From: Ciona intestinalis
Lineage: Eukaryota; Chordata; Ascidiacea; Phlebobranchia; Cionidae
Length of the DNA stretch: 64,000 nt
NCBI RefSeq assembly: GCF_000224145.3
Contig: NC_020170.2
Span: forward strand, 1,692,300-1,756,299
Direction of reading: 5' to 3'
The notes beneath the pieces are model-generated. The model did no database searches. It had not been told where the DNA came from and saw only the letters and a list, made by a program, of their open reading frames with translations. Below, piece by piece: positions 1 to 14,200 of the stretch. The translations under genes and the position numbers were made by a program. How positions within the stretch are numbered: position 1 is the stretch's first letter; every line of letters begins with the position of its first letter.

Positions 1-208
1 GTAAAAAGTAAATAAATACATGAACATATTGAACTATTGTATTAAGTATACATATTAGCAAGTTCCTTGTAGGACCTAAGGATACAGGTGCAAAACAGGA
101 ATCAATGTATCTAATTTTATCCTTTTGTGGCAGGCAACAACAAAAATTATAACTCTGGTGAGAATTTATAAAGTATTTATAGAATACAAAGAGTTACATA
201 TGTAATAA

Positions 209-268
209 CTCATAAGCAGGTACAAAGTCTCATAAGCAGGTACAAAGTCTCATAAGCAGGTACAAAGT
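209..268. repeat. Three exact copies of a 20-base tandem repeat
   Basis: The unit CTCATAAGCAGGTACAAAGT occurs three times in a row without a mismatch. It lies in the dynein intron that follows exon 70, inside sequence resembling the 3' part of the tRNA-derived SINE, so it looks like local expansion within an old SINE copy. The rest of 1-364 shows no exon I can support. Confidence 0.85.
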
Positions 269-364
269 CAGGTATACAATGATATAAAACACTTGTGTTA
301 TAATGACTGTCTTTGCTCAATCGCACCAGAAAAAAATTTATTATAATAAAATTAGAAAACTCAC

Positions 365-3300
365 TTCTTGCGGTCCCATCTTGCACCATCAAGGTAAAGA
401 CCATGAACATAAACACCATCGTCTGGTGCACCATCACTAGTTTCATCGAATGGTAAAACCTCAAACTCAAAGTCAAGTTTATCAATAGGAATAGTGTATT
501 TACGAGCGTAGTTCTGTCTTGCCCCGGTGAGGAAAGCTTGGGTGAAGAAAAATCCTGATATCCAGAAGACATCGGGTTTCCCTTGTTCATACCAGTCCTA
601 AGGAGAAAAAGAAAAGATGGAAATAAAAAAGATGCATGTAAATCTTTAAATTTTTTTTTTCAGTATGAACATTTTTTTTAGTGATAAAGAGATATGAACA
701 TTACTATTTCACAAAAAAATAAAACTAAAAATTTGTCACGAAAAGTAGGATATTAAAAAAAACATGAAACATGACTAAAAAAGTTTTAAACATTAATAAT
801 AGTTTTTTGTTAATGAGCTTTTTTTAATTTGACAAACAGAGAAGTCACATGATACTACATAAATTGAATATAAAAAGGTTCAAGTTATTTCACTAATAAA
901 CTGCTTCAAAACAGTCAATTTATTTAACATGCCTTAGTTAACTAACCGCTATTGTAGAAGCACTACCTAAAAATATCAGATATTAAATACATTATTCACA
1001 CATTTTTAGTTCATATTATATATTTATAAATAAACTGACTTGTAAAAACTTAAGCCTTGCAAGAAAGTTGGTGACGTAACTTCCGAGAGGTTTCAAGTTT
1101 GGATACGATTTCTTCATCCAAAGTGCTGGTACTTTCCCTATTAAGAGACTGCTTGCAACAGCCTCAAGCTCAGCGTTCATCACAACCAAACCCTTGATTG
1201 CTTTGCGAAGATTGATAAGTGTTGTTCGGATTACGCGGAGAAGACTGAAATAATAAAAAAATGTCAATTACATAGAAATACAGTTACAAAAAGTTGGAAT
1301 ATACACGGAAAAGACTTGCTAAAAAAATTATGGTTAAAAACTTTACAATAAGGCCAGGATATGTTTGTAACATTTATATAAAAAATAAACCTAAAATTTT
1401 ATCACAAAAAATAAAAGCTTGATAAAAAATTGTTTTTTTTGTATTTAATACCAATCATCACATGCAGTCATTTTCAATCTCAAATAAAACTTCGGTTTAA
1501 GAAATAAAAAACTTTTTGATTAACCTTTAATACAGCATTCCAAATGATAAGTTATATTTAAAATCCCATCTAAACCCATGTTAAAACACTGTGGCACATT
1601 ACTAACTTATTAAATCTTTCCATCTCTTGCACCAACACAGTATTCATGCTCTCTCCATATGTTACTGGGTATTTTTCCAGTGCTGCCTCAAGATCAAAAT
1701 CGGGAGGTAGTTTATCGAGAATATCGACAGCGATCTCGTTCAAAGTATCATCTGTTTTACCACTACCTCCTCCTGACTAAGTTTGTACAAGAAAATAAAA
1801 AAATGGTTTATGTTTTAAAAATACAAATAGTTAGCATAATATAAGGGTGTATTATCATGTATGTTTCGTGACCGGAAATGGGTTCAAATCCTGATATTAC
1901 TCGTGTGTTTGGCTTATGTTTTAATAATACAAATAGTTAGCACAATGTATAGTGCAAATAATTAGCATAATATACGGATGTATTATCATGTATGTTTCGT
2001 GACCTGAGGGTAATGGTTTCAAATCCCGATATTACTAGTGTGTATGACTTATGTTTTAATAATACAAACAGTAGAATATAAGGATGCTTGTTTGTGACTG
2101 GAGGGTAATGGGTTCAAATACTGATGTTTCTAGTATGATTTCCTACGGCAAGACACTAAAATAAAAAAAGATTTTTTTGATAATGTAATTAGCATGTGTT
2201 CTGTGACTGGAGGGTACATGATCAAATCTTGATCGTGGTAGTACTACAATAGAGACACTTAATGATAATTATTCCAACCTCGTTGTCACTGATAAGTTGT
2301 ACAAATTGACAGCTATAAACAAAAAGTAGTCATTATTATGACCACTGCAAATGGCCTGATTTGACCATAGTGACATATTTTTGATAGAGTCACATTAACC
2401 AATTTTTTACTGTATAGTTTTAAACTTACTTGTGAGCCTAATGTCAACAGCACTGAGTCAAAGAGCTGCCTAGTTTCTTGCAGTTCTTTAGAAATGTCCA
2501 CATTCTCATGCATACCAAATATCTCTGGTTGTTGAGTAAGTGGAAAAGCCTAAAATATATTAATTTAGTTTTTTGTCAATTTGTCAAATATTGGTACCCA
2601 TAAATGTTGATAGTATTTATTAATAGAACAAATTTCAGTTTGTCTTCAATTTCCATAAACTTTATATTTAAAAATAAATGTTCTTTGTCATCATATTCAA
2701 GAATATAATGAATTTCTTTTTATAATAATAATGTTATATTAAAGAATCTATATATCAAAAAAGTATATATGAATGATAATTTTTGTTTTGATTCTTTGGT
2801 CACGATAACAAAGAACACAAAAAAGAAAAAAGGTAGTAGGTGTAAAACAACAGTTGTAAAAACACACTTATTGATAAAAAAGAAAAAGAGTTTTGGATAA
2901 AAGGTGTGACCGTTGGCGTTACACCCTACAGACAATAATTCAAGTATGCATATATTGCAGTGTGTAAAAATATAACTAAAAAATAAAAACATTTTTACCT
3001 AAATTAAATCTCCACCACACAAATAAAAATAAATACGAACCTTTATAAATTCAATATATTCCTCATATGTCATTTTTGGTGGAACATAATAATTTCCACT
3101 TGGAGAAACTTTATATTTATGTTCATGCACTAACGGTGGGGAGTAAAAATCTTTCAGCATGGACCGTAACAGCCGCCGATCCCAATCGTCGGTTACCCTC
3201 CCTCCATAATTACACTCTCCAGTTAAATAAGTAACAGCACTGAACGGGATATCTTCGTAATCATTGATAAAAATCTAAACGAATATTATTAAAGTTAAAT

Positions 3301-6300
3301 GAAACTGCGAGAACAACTGAATTGAGAAATGGAAGCATTTATTGGTCTCTGTGTGACAAGTTATGAGTTTATAACACGGGTGTTCTATTTTATACATTTC
3401 ATGCCCTCTTTAAAACTGCCAAATATCATTTTTTGGCACACACACCCTATAATGGTGGCAGCATTAAGAATCAAACCCAGACTTCTTTGGTTACCAGGTA
3501 ATCACCCCAACTGCGGCTGATGTTAAATTAAATGACATTCTCTATTCCTAATTCTACATGGGTGAGGCTCTACAGCGTGGCATAGTATTGAACCTGAAAT
3601 TTAGGCAAGAGTTGGGCCATTACCCCGACACACAAGGTGCTACAACCCACTAGCGACCACCGGGTTGAAGCAATGCCTGTCAGACCTAAACGTGTTCATT
3701 CACAATAGACACAGTATTGTTACATTTTAAACACCTGTAATTGTCTGACACTAATCCTTAGATCCGACTCATTGAACCCGTATGGGATATTCCAACCCAA
3801 TGGACCAAATTTACGGCGTTCTTGGACTAAGGCATGGAAAAAGCACAGACCGTACAACAATTTCTCGAAAACCTGGAATTTGCAAAACAAGTATTCATTT
3901 TTTTGAAAAAATACATATTATAATTAAATATGCTATGTTAGTTATATTGAACATTATAACGTAGCTATGTTTTATTTAAGACCTGTGCTTTATCCCGGTA
4001 AATTAAAACAACCTAAATTTAAATTAATTTGTAAAAAATAAAACAAATGCCAGAAAGTTAAAACGTCAAGAAACAAAACTAAATTTTCCAAAATAGATTG
4101 ACTAAATATAAACAATTTAAGGTTAAGAGTTAAAAACTTTTATTAAATACGCTTACTGGAGATTTTTCGCCACATCCATTAAAAAACTCCGAATCAGAAA
4201 TTGGGTCAGAAAGATAAGATTGAAGAATATTCATTCGAAGTCCAGTTGGAGGTTCATTTGTCATTTTAACTCCATTTTGCAACACAGTGACTGGGAACTG
4301 TGAAAAAAACATGAAAAGTTATTACTATTTTAATACAAGTCGGTATATATTACTATTTTTCGTTAAAAATAAATGTAACTTGTTCAAGATTCTGAGGTGA
4401 GACAACAATAGTGGTTATAGCATGTTTTTTTTATTTCATACCCATTTTGCCCATTTAAGAGTTACCACATATGTAACGATGCTGGTGACCATTCTTTTCT
4501 TTTTTTTTATATGCCTGGAAATTTTGACAACCTGTTAGTAACCACTGTGTTAGCAATTGCCGCTAACGTTATTTACCTGCCCAATGGTCAGTGCATATAA
4601 TTAGTGATCTAAGAAATCAATTCAACCATAGTATTAGCATTTAGCATTGAACTTGGTATTTTCATGTCACGAGGCATTTATTATAACCAATAAGCAATTC
4701 TGCTTACCTTATCTGAAGGATAACTTGTAAGCCAAAGTCTGAAGTCATTATGCATTGTATCTGGTGAGAATTCTTCAACCAGCTTCTCCATGGCTGGCAT
4801 CCATGAAACCGCAAGATGGCAGTTTTGTAAAGCCACCCAAGTCCCATCTTTAATAGCCGATTCAATCATACGAGCTGCGATTGGTCCCTGACCTTGTCCC
4901 AGAGAAATTGCATTGAATTTTTCGCCATCAAATCCTTTGTCTGCTGCAAACTTCAGTAAGGCTGTGAAATATAAAACTCATTAAGAAAAACATTTTTAAA
5001 AATTTATTTTGATTGAAATAATAGAAAAGTGTCAGATTTATAACAAATACACCGTCACATAATTTTTTTGCTATATTAAGTTGGATTTTTGATGAATATA
5101 CTCTTTTTAACAAATATTTAGTAAAGTAAATTGGAAATGAGGTAATTTCCTGCATGCAAATTAATGTGAATCTAATTTCTTGCATGCAAATTAATGTCAA
5201 AGGTAAAATGAAAAATTTTGTAAAAAAACAGAACATGACCCTACCTGCCATTGGATCAGCGCCAGGTGAAAGCACGAATATGAGGGGAATAGATTTGTTG
5301 GAATCGGCGTATGACTTTGCGAGGTCAAACGGTGGAGGTTCAACAAACTTACGACCGAGTTTCTCCAACACAAACTGACGAACCATCGGGACAACCTGGT
5401 GACCAAAAATATGATTAAAGCAAGAATTTTTTTTTGTTTTAACATTAGAGAAAGCAAAAAAGGTTCATTGTCGAGTTAAAATAGTTTTGATGATCAGAAA
5501 TAGGACAAAAATATTTCTAAAACTTGAATGTCAATAATTTTAAAAATGTTATTAAATTTTAAAAATGTTATTTTTTCTTAAAGAGTGTTGTTACAGTCTT
5601 ATATATGGTAACAGAAAATATATGAAGTTAATAAATTACAAAATATTAAGAATTAATGAGAGTTCAGGTACCTAAAAGTATTTTACTTAAATCTGAAAAA
5701 AAACTGAAACATAAACATGCTTTTTTGGTTAACAAAGCAAATTGGGAAGTATGTGACATAGAATAAAACCAATACTTAATTGAAGTCCAAAAACAGTTTA
5801 GTATCCAACCTTGTCAGGTCTCAAACACCGGATGGCAGTCATGCGCTGGAATTCATTCAGTTTCCGATCCCATGGTGCTGGTAGCTGTGCATTTTGTGGT
5901 TCCTTTAAATCATAAACCTTCCTCCATTCTTGGATATTATCTTGAAAGTGATCCCTAAAGTGTTGTATGTTTATCATCATCAGTATTTATATCCGTATGG
6001 TTGGACAATTCAGTGCTATAATATGGGTGTCCTATTGTAAATTATGTCTGGTGGTTTCATAAACTGGTATTTGTAACTACATTCAAAATGTGTGAAGGTA
6101 TAGTGCAAGTCACACCAAGAAAACAAGGATGTTGGCTGGGGTTTGACCATTACCCCCAAGGCCTCAAGGTAGTAAAAAGCATGAAGTTAAAGTTCCTATT
6201 TAATTTATCAGATAGCTTATTATGTATAGAATTTCTAACAGCTCATACATTAAATATGCATGAGCAAAAAAGTCTATATTCTACTATGCCTTGTAGCAGA

Positions 6301-8219
6301 AGCAATTGAAACCTTATATAATGTTTAGGAAGTAAAAAACTTTAAAAAAAGTGGAGCTAAAAAGTATTTATTTTATCATGCCTTGTAACAGAAGTAACCG
6401 AAAACCATATATACGTTACGTGGTCAATAAAAACTTACAAAAATCCCTGGAACGCTGGCAAATCTTTCATGCGGCAAATTTCATCCCAAGATTTGTCGCT
6501 CAACCATGAAGAATCAGGATTTGCTCTCTTGTTTTCCAATCCCACTCCTCCAGTGAGGAAGAATAAGAATTCATCCCTGCTTAACTCTCCTTTTGCTCTG
6601 TGAATATACAATAATATAATAATAGCTTGTATATGTCTCTTCGATTACGGTAGCGAAGATTTAGAAATATTTTAAACGAAAAGACAGGATATAGCGACAA
6701 AACAACAGTTGTTAAAACAAGCTTCTGGTTAAAAACATATTTACATTTATTTGGAAGAAAATGAGCGTGGTCGCTACATCTATTAAAAATAGGTGATTAT
6801 GTACACCTTAACATATAAATTAATTCAAAACTTAATAAAATAATGACTTTCTAAATAAAATTGTTTTTAAACCGCGATTTTGTTTTAAGTAGTGAATGTG
6901 TTGTTTTTAAGATCGGTTATAAATTTATTCCATTTTTAAACAAAAAAGATAAATTATATTTGAAAAGAGAAAAATAACTATTTTTAAACATTTTTTCTCT
7001 AGACAATGTCTATTTATGTTTTAAAACCTTTTTTCATAAAATACCTATGTTATATAGTAAAAACACTTACAAAGTTAGGTTTGAGCACAGAATAAGTGAG
7101 AAAAGTAGTTTGTCCTTCTCAAACAAAGATCGACAAACATTACAATACAAGTTGTATGTAAAGTGGTCGGTGAGGTAACGTAGACGTTTTTCCAATATCT
7201 TTGATTTGTTGCTGAAATTCAAAAGGAATAAACAGTTAAGAATGCAAGTTGCATATAGATTATACAAAAATTGCACCAGTAAATCATGCTTTTTTGTAGT
7301 GTTACACAAATATGATTTTTTCATAAATTCTAGTCACTTAATTGTAAGTAATAGTTATACTAAATAGGTACAAAATAAACAAACACAGGAATATTGCTTG
7401 TAAGTTTACAAATAGGTTAATCTTATTACTCATAAATTATTTGTTTTTTTTTATTATGCAACTATTGATTTTGATAATCAAAAATGCTAACGGGATTTTT
7501 ACCATGTAACTGCTTGTACCAAACCAAACATCCATTTATTTAATACAATCCAACCGGCGCCGTGGCAGTGGTTAGCGCGCCTGCCTGTAACCCAGAGGTA
7601 ATGGGTTCAAGGCTCGTCGCTGCTACCATTGTGGGAGTATGTGCCTTTGGGCAAGACACTTAATGCCAATTGCTCCAACCCACGTGGTCACTAATGGGTT
7701 GTCCAAATTATCAGCCANNNNNNNNNNNNNNNNNNNNNNNNNNNNNNNNNNNNNNNNNNNNNNNNNNTAACATACATGGTAACTCGTAAGCTGCCACGAG
7801 GCGTTAAGACCGTGTTATAACGACTGTCTTTTCCGGCCACGCGAGGATAAAGTAAGTTACATTCATTCAATTAACAAACCACTAGAATTAGAGACTAGAA
7901 TTAACATCACAATAACAAATGTAAAAACAGATTATAAAATACAACAAAAAAGCTATCAATCAATATTCATAGCTTTTCAACCCAACCTAGAGTAATGACA
8001 CTGAGTTTTAAATTCTTGCATAAAACTGATTACTACACAGACTCACCTGTCCATAATAGAGTTGAGATATAGGTTAACAAACCACATAAGTGAGTATTGA
8101 TACATAGGATCAATATTAGGTAGGTCTGTTATACTGAAGAACAGAATTGATGAATGTTTTGCAATTGGACGATAACCTTCACGTGATTCAGCGATCTTTT
8201 GTTCCGTGATATCAGCAAT
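365..8219 (-). CDS. DNAH12: DNAH12 exons 58-70: AAA6 and C-terminal domain
   Basis: Exons in transcript order: 8047-8219, 7071-7211, 6439-6597, 5810-5954, 5245-5395, 4708-4961, 4157-4297, 3735-3872, 3041-3274, 2430-2549, 1607-1776, 1040-1244 and 365-597, about residues 3130-3883. They carry hallmarks of the dynein C-terminal half: [11 protein letters not shown], the TGG..LEN loop, [19 protein letters not shown], the [12 protein letters not shown] motif of AAA6, LTSYPS, and [17 protein letters not shown]. Exon 70 encodes the [17 protein letters not shown] segment and ends in phase 2 at a GTGAGT donor, so at least one further exon lies left of base 1. Exon 68 is read to the GTTAGT donor beside 1606, which keeps phase with exon 69; a donor four bases further on would break the frame. 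Confidence 0.9.
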
Positions 8220-11200
8220 CTGGAATAAAGTTCATGGTATCACAAAGCATGATACGTTGCGTAGGTAAAATTTTCAGCAGTGTTCATATGAGGGGTACCC
8301 ATAAGGGTTTTCATAAGTGTTTTCTACAACTCAGTGATCACTTATACTCTTGATAACCAGCATGTATGATTTATAGGAAGCTTCTATGCAGTTCATTTTA
8401 TAAGTCAAACTGTCCCAGTTTATAATGATAAACAAGTGACTATGATAAAACAAAAATTGAAATCATAATACATTAGCTTCAAAGAAATAATCATATAACA
8501 CAAATGATTACCAAAACTATTTTAAACAAAATCAAAATTTCTTTTAAAAAATGTATAATACAAGAAAAGATTCTTGAAAAAAAATTTTTACTAAAGCAAT
8601 GAACAGCATCAGAATATATTGACTAAACAAATGCAACTTGTTTTATCCTCCTATGGTAGAGCATCAACAATCGTTATAACAAGAGGGTTCTGTTTCATAC
8701 ATTTGGTCACCATTTTTAAAATATATACGACTGAAAATTTAGACAGCCTATAAGGAACCACTAAGTTGAAGCAATTGCTGATAATATTACACGATGTTTT
8801 GCAACCATACCTTTTGTTTCTTTTGTATATCATCCGAGAGGACTTTAGAAGAGTCAAGGATTAGGATGGCACTTTCATCTTCCAGGATATTTCCCTCAGA
8901 TGAAGAAAGAGTATAAAGAATCTTATCTTCAATCTCTTTCAGTTGTTTCTTGTTTGATGCAGATTGAAGAATGAGAACATTTCTTTCTTCCTCTAATTCA
9001 GGTCTTTATTTCATGTGATAACAATATTTATGCGATTTTAAAAGACAAACCAAAAACTGTGCACCATAGGAAAAACAGTAATGTATTTTTTTCAAAAAAC
9101 AATTTTTTTCTCAATAAAAAAAACTTTTATTACAATTTTTAAGGAATACTTCCAAAAGTACATTGAATAATAAATTTATTTTTTCTCCCAAACAAAAATC
9201 ATACATAGATACACACCTTTCTTTAGCCACAACAATACCAAGAAGTTGGTCCTCCAATCCTTCAGGGGTGATCATAAAGTTAAGCAGGGATACTTTGGTT
9301 GCAAGCTCCGGCATATAGTGAGGGTTTCGTAGCTTGGTAGTTATGTAGAATCGGAATTCGTTGCTGTATTCAATCACGTTCTCACCGAGTCTTATACACA
9401 TCACTCCACCTATTGAGAGCATTATAACGTAACCATTATGGGCGCATGTGTCCTTGGGCAAGACACTTAACGACAACTGCTCCAACCCAGTGGTTACTAA
9501 TGGGTTGTCGAAATTATCAGCCATACATAAAAAAAATGAAAAAATTCCCCAAAAATAATCACCCACAAAGTAACATACATGGTAACTTGTAAGCTGGCAC
9601 GAGGTGCTAAACCCGTGTGATAACGACAGTGGTTTCCACCCACGCGAGGATAAAGTAAGTTACGTTCATTCATTCATTCATAAATAAAATATTTCTTTAG
9701 CTGGAACAAGAAAGGATATTCTACACTTCTAAAATGACTTATATAGGAGTGAATTTTTCCATAAAGGCTATACCATATTTTAATGGATACAGCTATCTAA
9801 TTCATTAAAGCTAAAAAAATTGGTTAATTTAATTGAAAAAAAATTGGTTGATTTAATTGGCAAATTATAGTTTTTCATCTGGGAAACATGATGTGCCTGG
9901 TAACATAACATTGTGAGTTGTTTTAAAGTTATCTTAACACAATACTTACTTTAACACAAACCTAACAGTAAAGAAACACAATAATAAGGCAAAATCTGCA
10001 TTTACCAGAAACAAATATACCAATCAACAGTTAAAAACATACCGTGTGGTTAAAATACATTGGGAAGTTTCTATAGTCAAATTACAACAATAAAATACAA
10101 CAAACAGCAAATAAAATTTGATCACCTTGTTTAAAGGTCTGTTTCAACAATAAAGGTTCAAGTGAAGGATCCAAATCCTCTGCGACATTTTCCAACAAGA
10201 CAGGAGTTCCAAACTGAATTGAGTTTTCCATCACACGCATGTAGTCAGGATTCGTAAGTTTGATGACGCTCAGCTTGTTTTCTTTCTCACTGTTTTTTAC
10301 CCATTTGTTTGCCTGTCCTTGGGGATCTATCATTAGTGGCCTAAAGAAGTAAAAATAGGTTGGAAGTTTTGGTATGAATATAACAGTTAGTGGTACTTCA
10401 ACATGTAATATTTATAAATTCCTACTAAACTTTATAAAAAATACCTCTAAATATCACAATACGTAGCATTCTAAATCATTATGAACACAGAAAATCAATT
10501 TTAGGCGGATCCAAAAGCAATTAATTAAAATTTTTAGGGAGGAATGTTTTACCACAGAATTCATTTTTTACCACAGAAAATAATATTTTGAAAAAATCAT
10601 TTGCTCTGGTGGTTTATACACAAATAAAAAAATAGTAAGCACTAAGTACATAGGACATTTTGAAAACCTAAAAACAAACCAACAGAAAAAAAATACAACA
10701 AAATGTCCACCTACCATCTGCGAGAGTTATCGACTATCACGCCATTATCTACAGAGAAGTTATCAGTTGGTAGTCCGGCAATGTTCCACGCTCGAATCTT
10801 GATCAAATCACCAAGTGTGGAACTCAATGAAAAGTTATCGGAGCATGTGATGTCATGTGACTGAAAATTACAAAAAAAATAAAAATTAAATAGACAAAAA
10901 ATTGTGATAATTTTTTCAGTAATAGTATAGTAGGATGTGGGAAGACGGGACATCTTTTAATTCTGTTTTCCCGTTATTTGGTATAGTAAACAAAGAACAC
11001 TCAAAGAATTATAAAACCGTAACCTTACGACTTCCGTAGACCGTTGTTAATTGTTTAAAACACGATGAGAATGTTTAGGAATAATGTGCTGAAGGTGTCC
11101 CATCTTCCCCCACAGTACTATATATTTGCATAGCAGTGACAATGATTAATTTAAAACCAAGTGCATTTTGGTAAATAATTTGATGTAGAAGTAAATTATG

Positions 11201-14200
11201 GGATATTTGGGACATGTAAGGCTTGGAAGTCAAGTGTAAACACATGTTAACATATTTAGGTATTCCTTCAGTAATTTCAAATAAATCGAGCTGTTTAAAA
11301 TTTCAAAACAAAGGTTTTCAGATTGTCTTGCATGTCAAAAAACATTGAATAAAAGTAGGACAAAAAATATGTGATTACATAATTGTTTCTTAATCTATTT
11401 AAAGGAATATGTCGTGTGCGAGACTCTGGTGTCTTGCATGTCACAAAACATTGAATAAAATATGGTTTAAAATTATTCAAAACATAATTGCAAAACAATT
11501 AAATTTAAGTCACCTGACATCGTTTGGTCCAATCAGACGTACATCGCTTACGGAAACCAGCAGTAAAAGCTCCAAGATAAGCAATAACACCCGATGATAT
11601 TAGAACATCACCTGGTGTATGGGGTCAATTTTTTTTAAATGTAATTTATAAGTTATGCATTCCATTCCCTCTTTATATGGGTGTTTAAGGGCTTGGGATT
11701 TAAGCCAGGATTAAACCAAAGTTATGTGTTATAAGAAGTAATGTGGCTTATTGGTTAAAACCTAAGCAAATTATATTGTTGGTGTTATGTGCCTTTATTT
11801 CTCTAGCCCAATAAAAGGGTTTTCCAGATTGTATATTAAAAACACACGTTTTGCCATGTAAGGATTTCCATAAAATAATAATACAAGTCAGGTATTATAT
11901 TTATTGTTCTGTGGTAGGGTGGGAGAAGATTGGACACCTCTAGCACATAATATCCAAATTCCTGATCATGTTTTAAACAATTATCAACGGTCTATGGGAT
12001 TCCAGAAGGTCTAGATTTATAATTCTTTGAATGTTCTTTGTTTCTTTGTTTTTGAATGTTCAAAGGCAACAAGAAAATAGAATGAAAAGTTTTCACATCT
12101 TTCACCACCCTACTGTATAATAAACCAAAAAGGTTTAATTCGAATAACATACCAGTTAGATTATCATATTGAGTTTGCAAATCACTTGCAGCTTGCGTCC
12201 ATCTTGTTTTTTCACCACCTAACCCTCCAATCAACTTCTGTGCACGATCCAACTTCTTTGAGCAGAGATCAACCTTTCAACACAAACTTGGTATAAATGA
12301 ACGAAATTTATTTTTTCTCTTCGGTCACTATAATGAAAAACAGGAGAGTTTACAAAAGCAAAAACAGGTAGTAACTAAACAAGTTGTTGAAACTTGCTTA
12401 TGATAAAAAAAATAATGTTTTAGATAAAATGCGTGACAGTTACACACAAATAATGGTAAGTTTATGTTTGAAAAAATTTATACAAAATCTAAATTCATGA
12501 TTTGAACAATGATAATATATGAAAGCATAATAATATTGGTCTAAAAAACAAAATTCAAACACAAAATAGAAATCAGCGCTGAAAAAAATTTAATGCAATC
12601 TAATGCTGAAAAAAAGCGCTGAAAAAAATTTAATGCAATTTAATGCTGAAAATAAATAATATTAGATATTAATTAAATGTATAAATACTTCGTATATATA
12701 ACACAACCTAAATAAACATTAAAAAAAATGATTTAAAAAACATAACAAATAATTGGTGAATAATTATAAAAACTACCTGAAACTCCAGCTGCTCCTTTTT
12801 CTCAGTAGCAGCTTTGAAATTAAATTGAAGTTCCGCCAATCTATCTTGTACTTCTTTGAGCTCAGCTCTCTTCGCATTTAAAACTGCCATTGTTTCTGAC
12901 AAAGACAGTTCAGCTGCTGCCAGCTTTATTTTCTTGGGTGCAACAACCTTGAAAAAACAAATAATTGGTTATGCAAAAAAATACCAATATTGTTTACATT
13001 TAAAATCTTACATTATGTAAAAAGAAACAGAATAGTAGGTAGGGGCCCGATAATCCATGTTTTCTTTTTTATTATCCATTTCAGTAGTCAATGAATAAAT
13101 TTGCAGAGATTTATATGTATCCTCACAAAAGTATTTTTGTTAATAATCAAAGATACCATTAAGGAATATGGGCTACTATATGCTAACATCAGCAAATATT
13201 ATTTTAATTAGTTGGGATTTTAGATGAAAATATGTAACTTATTTTATCCCTACATAGTGGAAAATTGACAGCCTGACAAATATTTTAAATGATTATAACC
13301 ATTCTCTACCTTGGCCACCCTGTCATAAACCTCCATAGCATTAATCCACTTGCATAACCCTTCAGCTGCAGATGACGCTTTTGCAACTTTAGCTGGATCG
13401 AAATCAGGGTTGGTCATGTATTCAGATCGGATCTTTTTCATTATGGCAACCTGTTATTCAAATTTTAAGTTTAATAAAAACAACTTTAATAAAAGGTTTT
13501 ATATGTGACTTTAATTACTATGAAAAGGATTATATTTTTAAAAAGCAGAAGAAATGTTTTGTAACTCTATAATCTGCTAAACTTTTCAGGTAATCGAATT
13601 AGGCAGAAAAGTTAGAGTAAAATGTCACATTTTTATTAAAGTGAATTATTTCCATAATTAATAAAAGTAGTGCTGTTGATATTCACAAAAAAGTTGGAAA
13701 ATATTAATAAAATTAACATACAAACAAGCAAATACCGGGATATTATCTTTATCATAAGTTTGCAGAGCACCAAGGAAGTTCATATCTCCAAGCAACTTTT
13801 TACTTGGACCCCAATAATCTAATATCTTCTCTCCTTTTCCAGATGGGTCGGGTATTTTCTCAGGTTTAATGTCACGCATCACACACACAGCCGACATAAC
13901 CAACTTTACGCCAGCAGGAGGATTTTTCATGGATTTCACGATCGTAATATCAGCTGGCTGTAAAGTTTGGTAAATGAAATGCAACGATTAATTTTTATGG
14001 AAAGCTAAATATAAAGAGTTATTATAATTTAAATAATAAAAAAATGCGAAGCTAGATAAAAAAGATGATCAAAAAAAAAATTATCAGACAGCTACAGAAA
14101 GACAAATAATTTTAAAAGAATTTAAGGTTGTTGCATCCAACAAAAGAGTAAATTTGGATTTTTACCTAGTAAATGTTCTTTAAATTTATAACGAATGTTT

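Noticed and set aside
209..268. CRISPR-like array
   Set aside because: The repeats are directly adjacent with no spacers, and the host is an animal genome.
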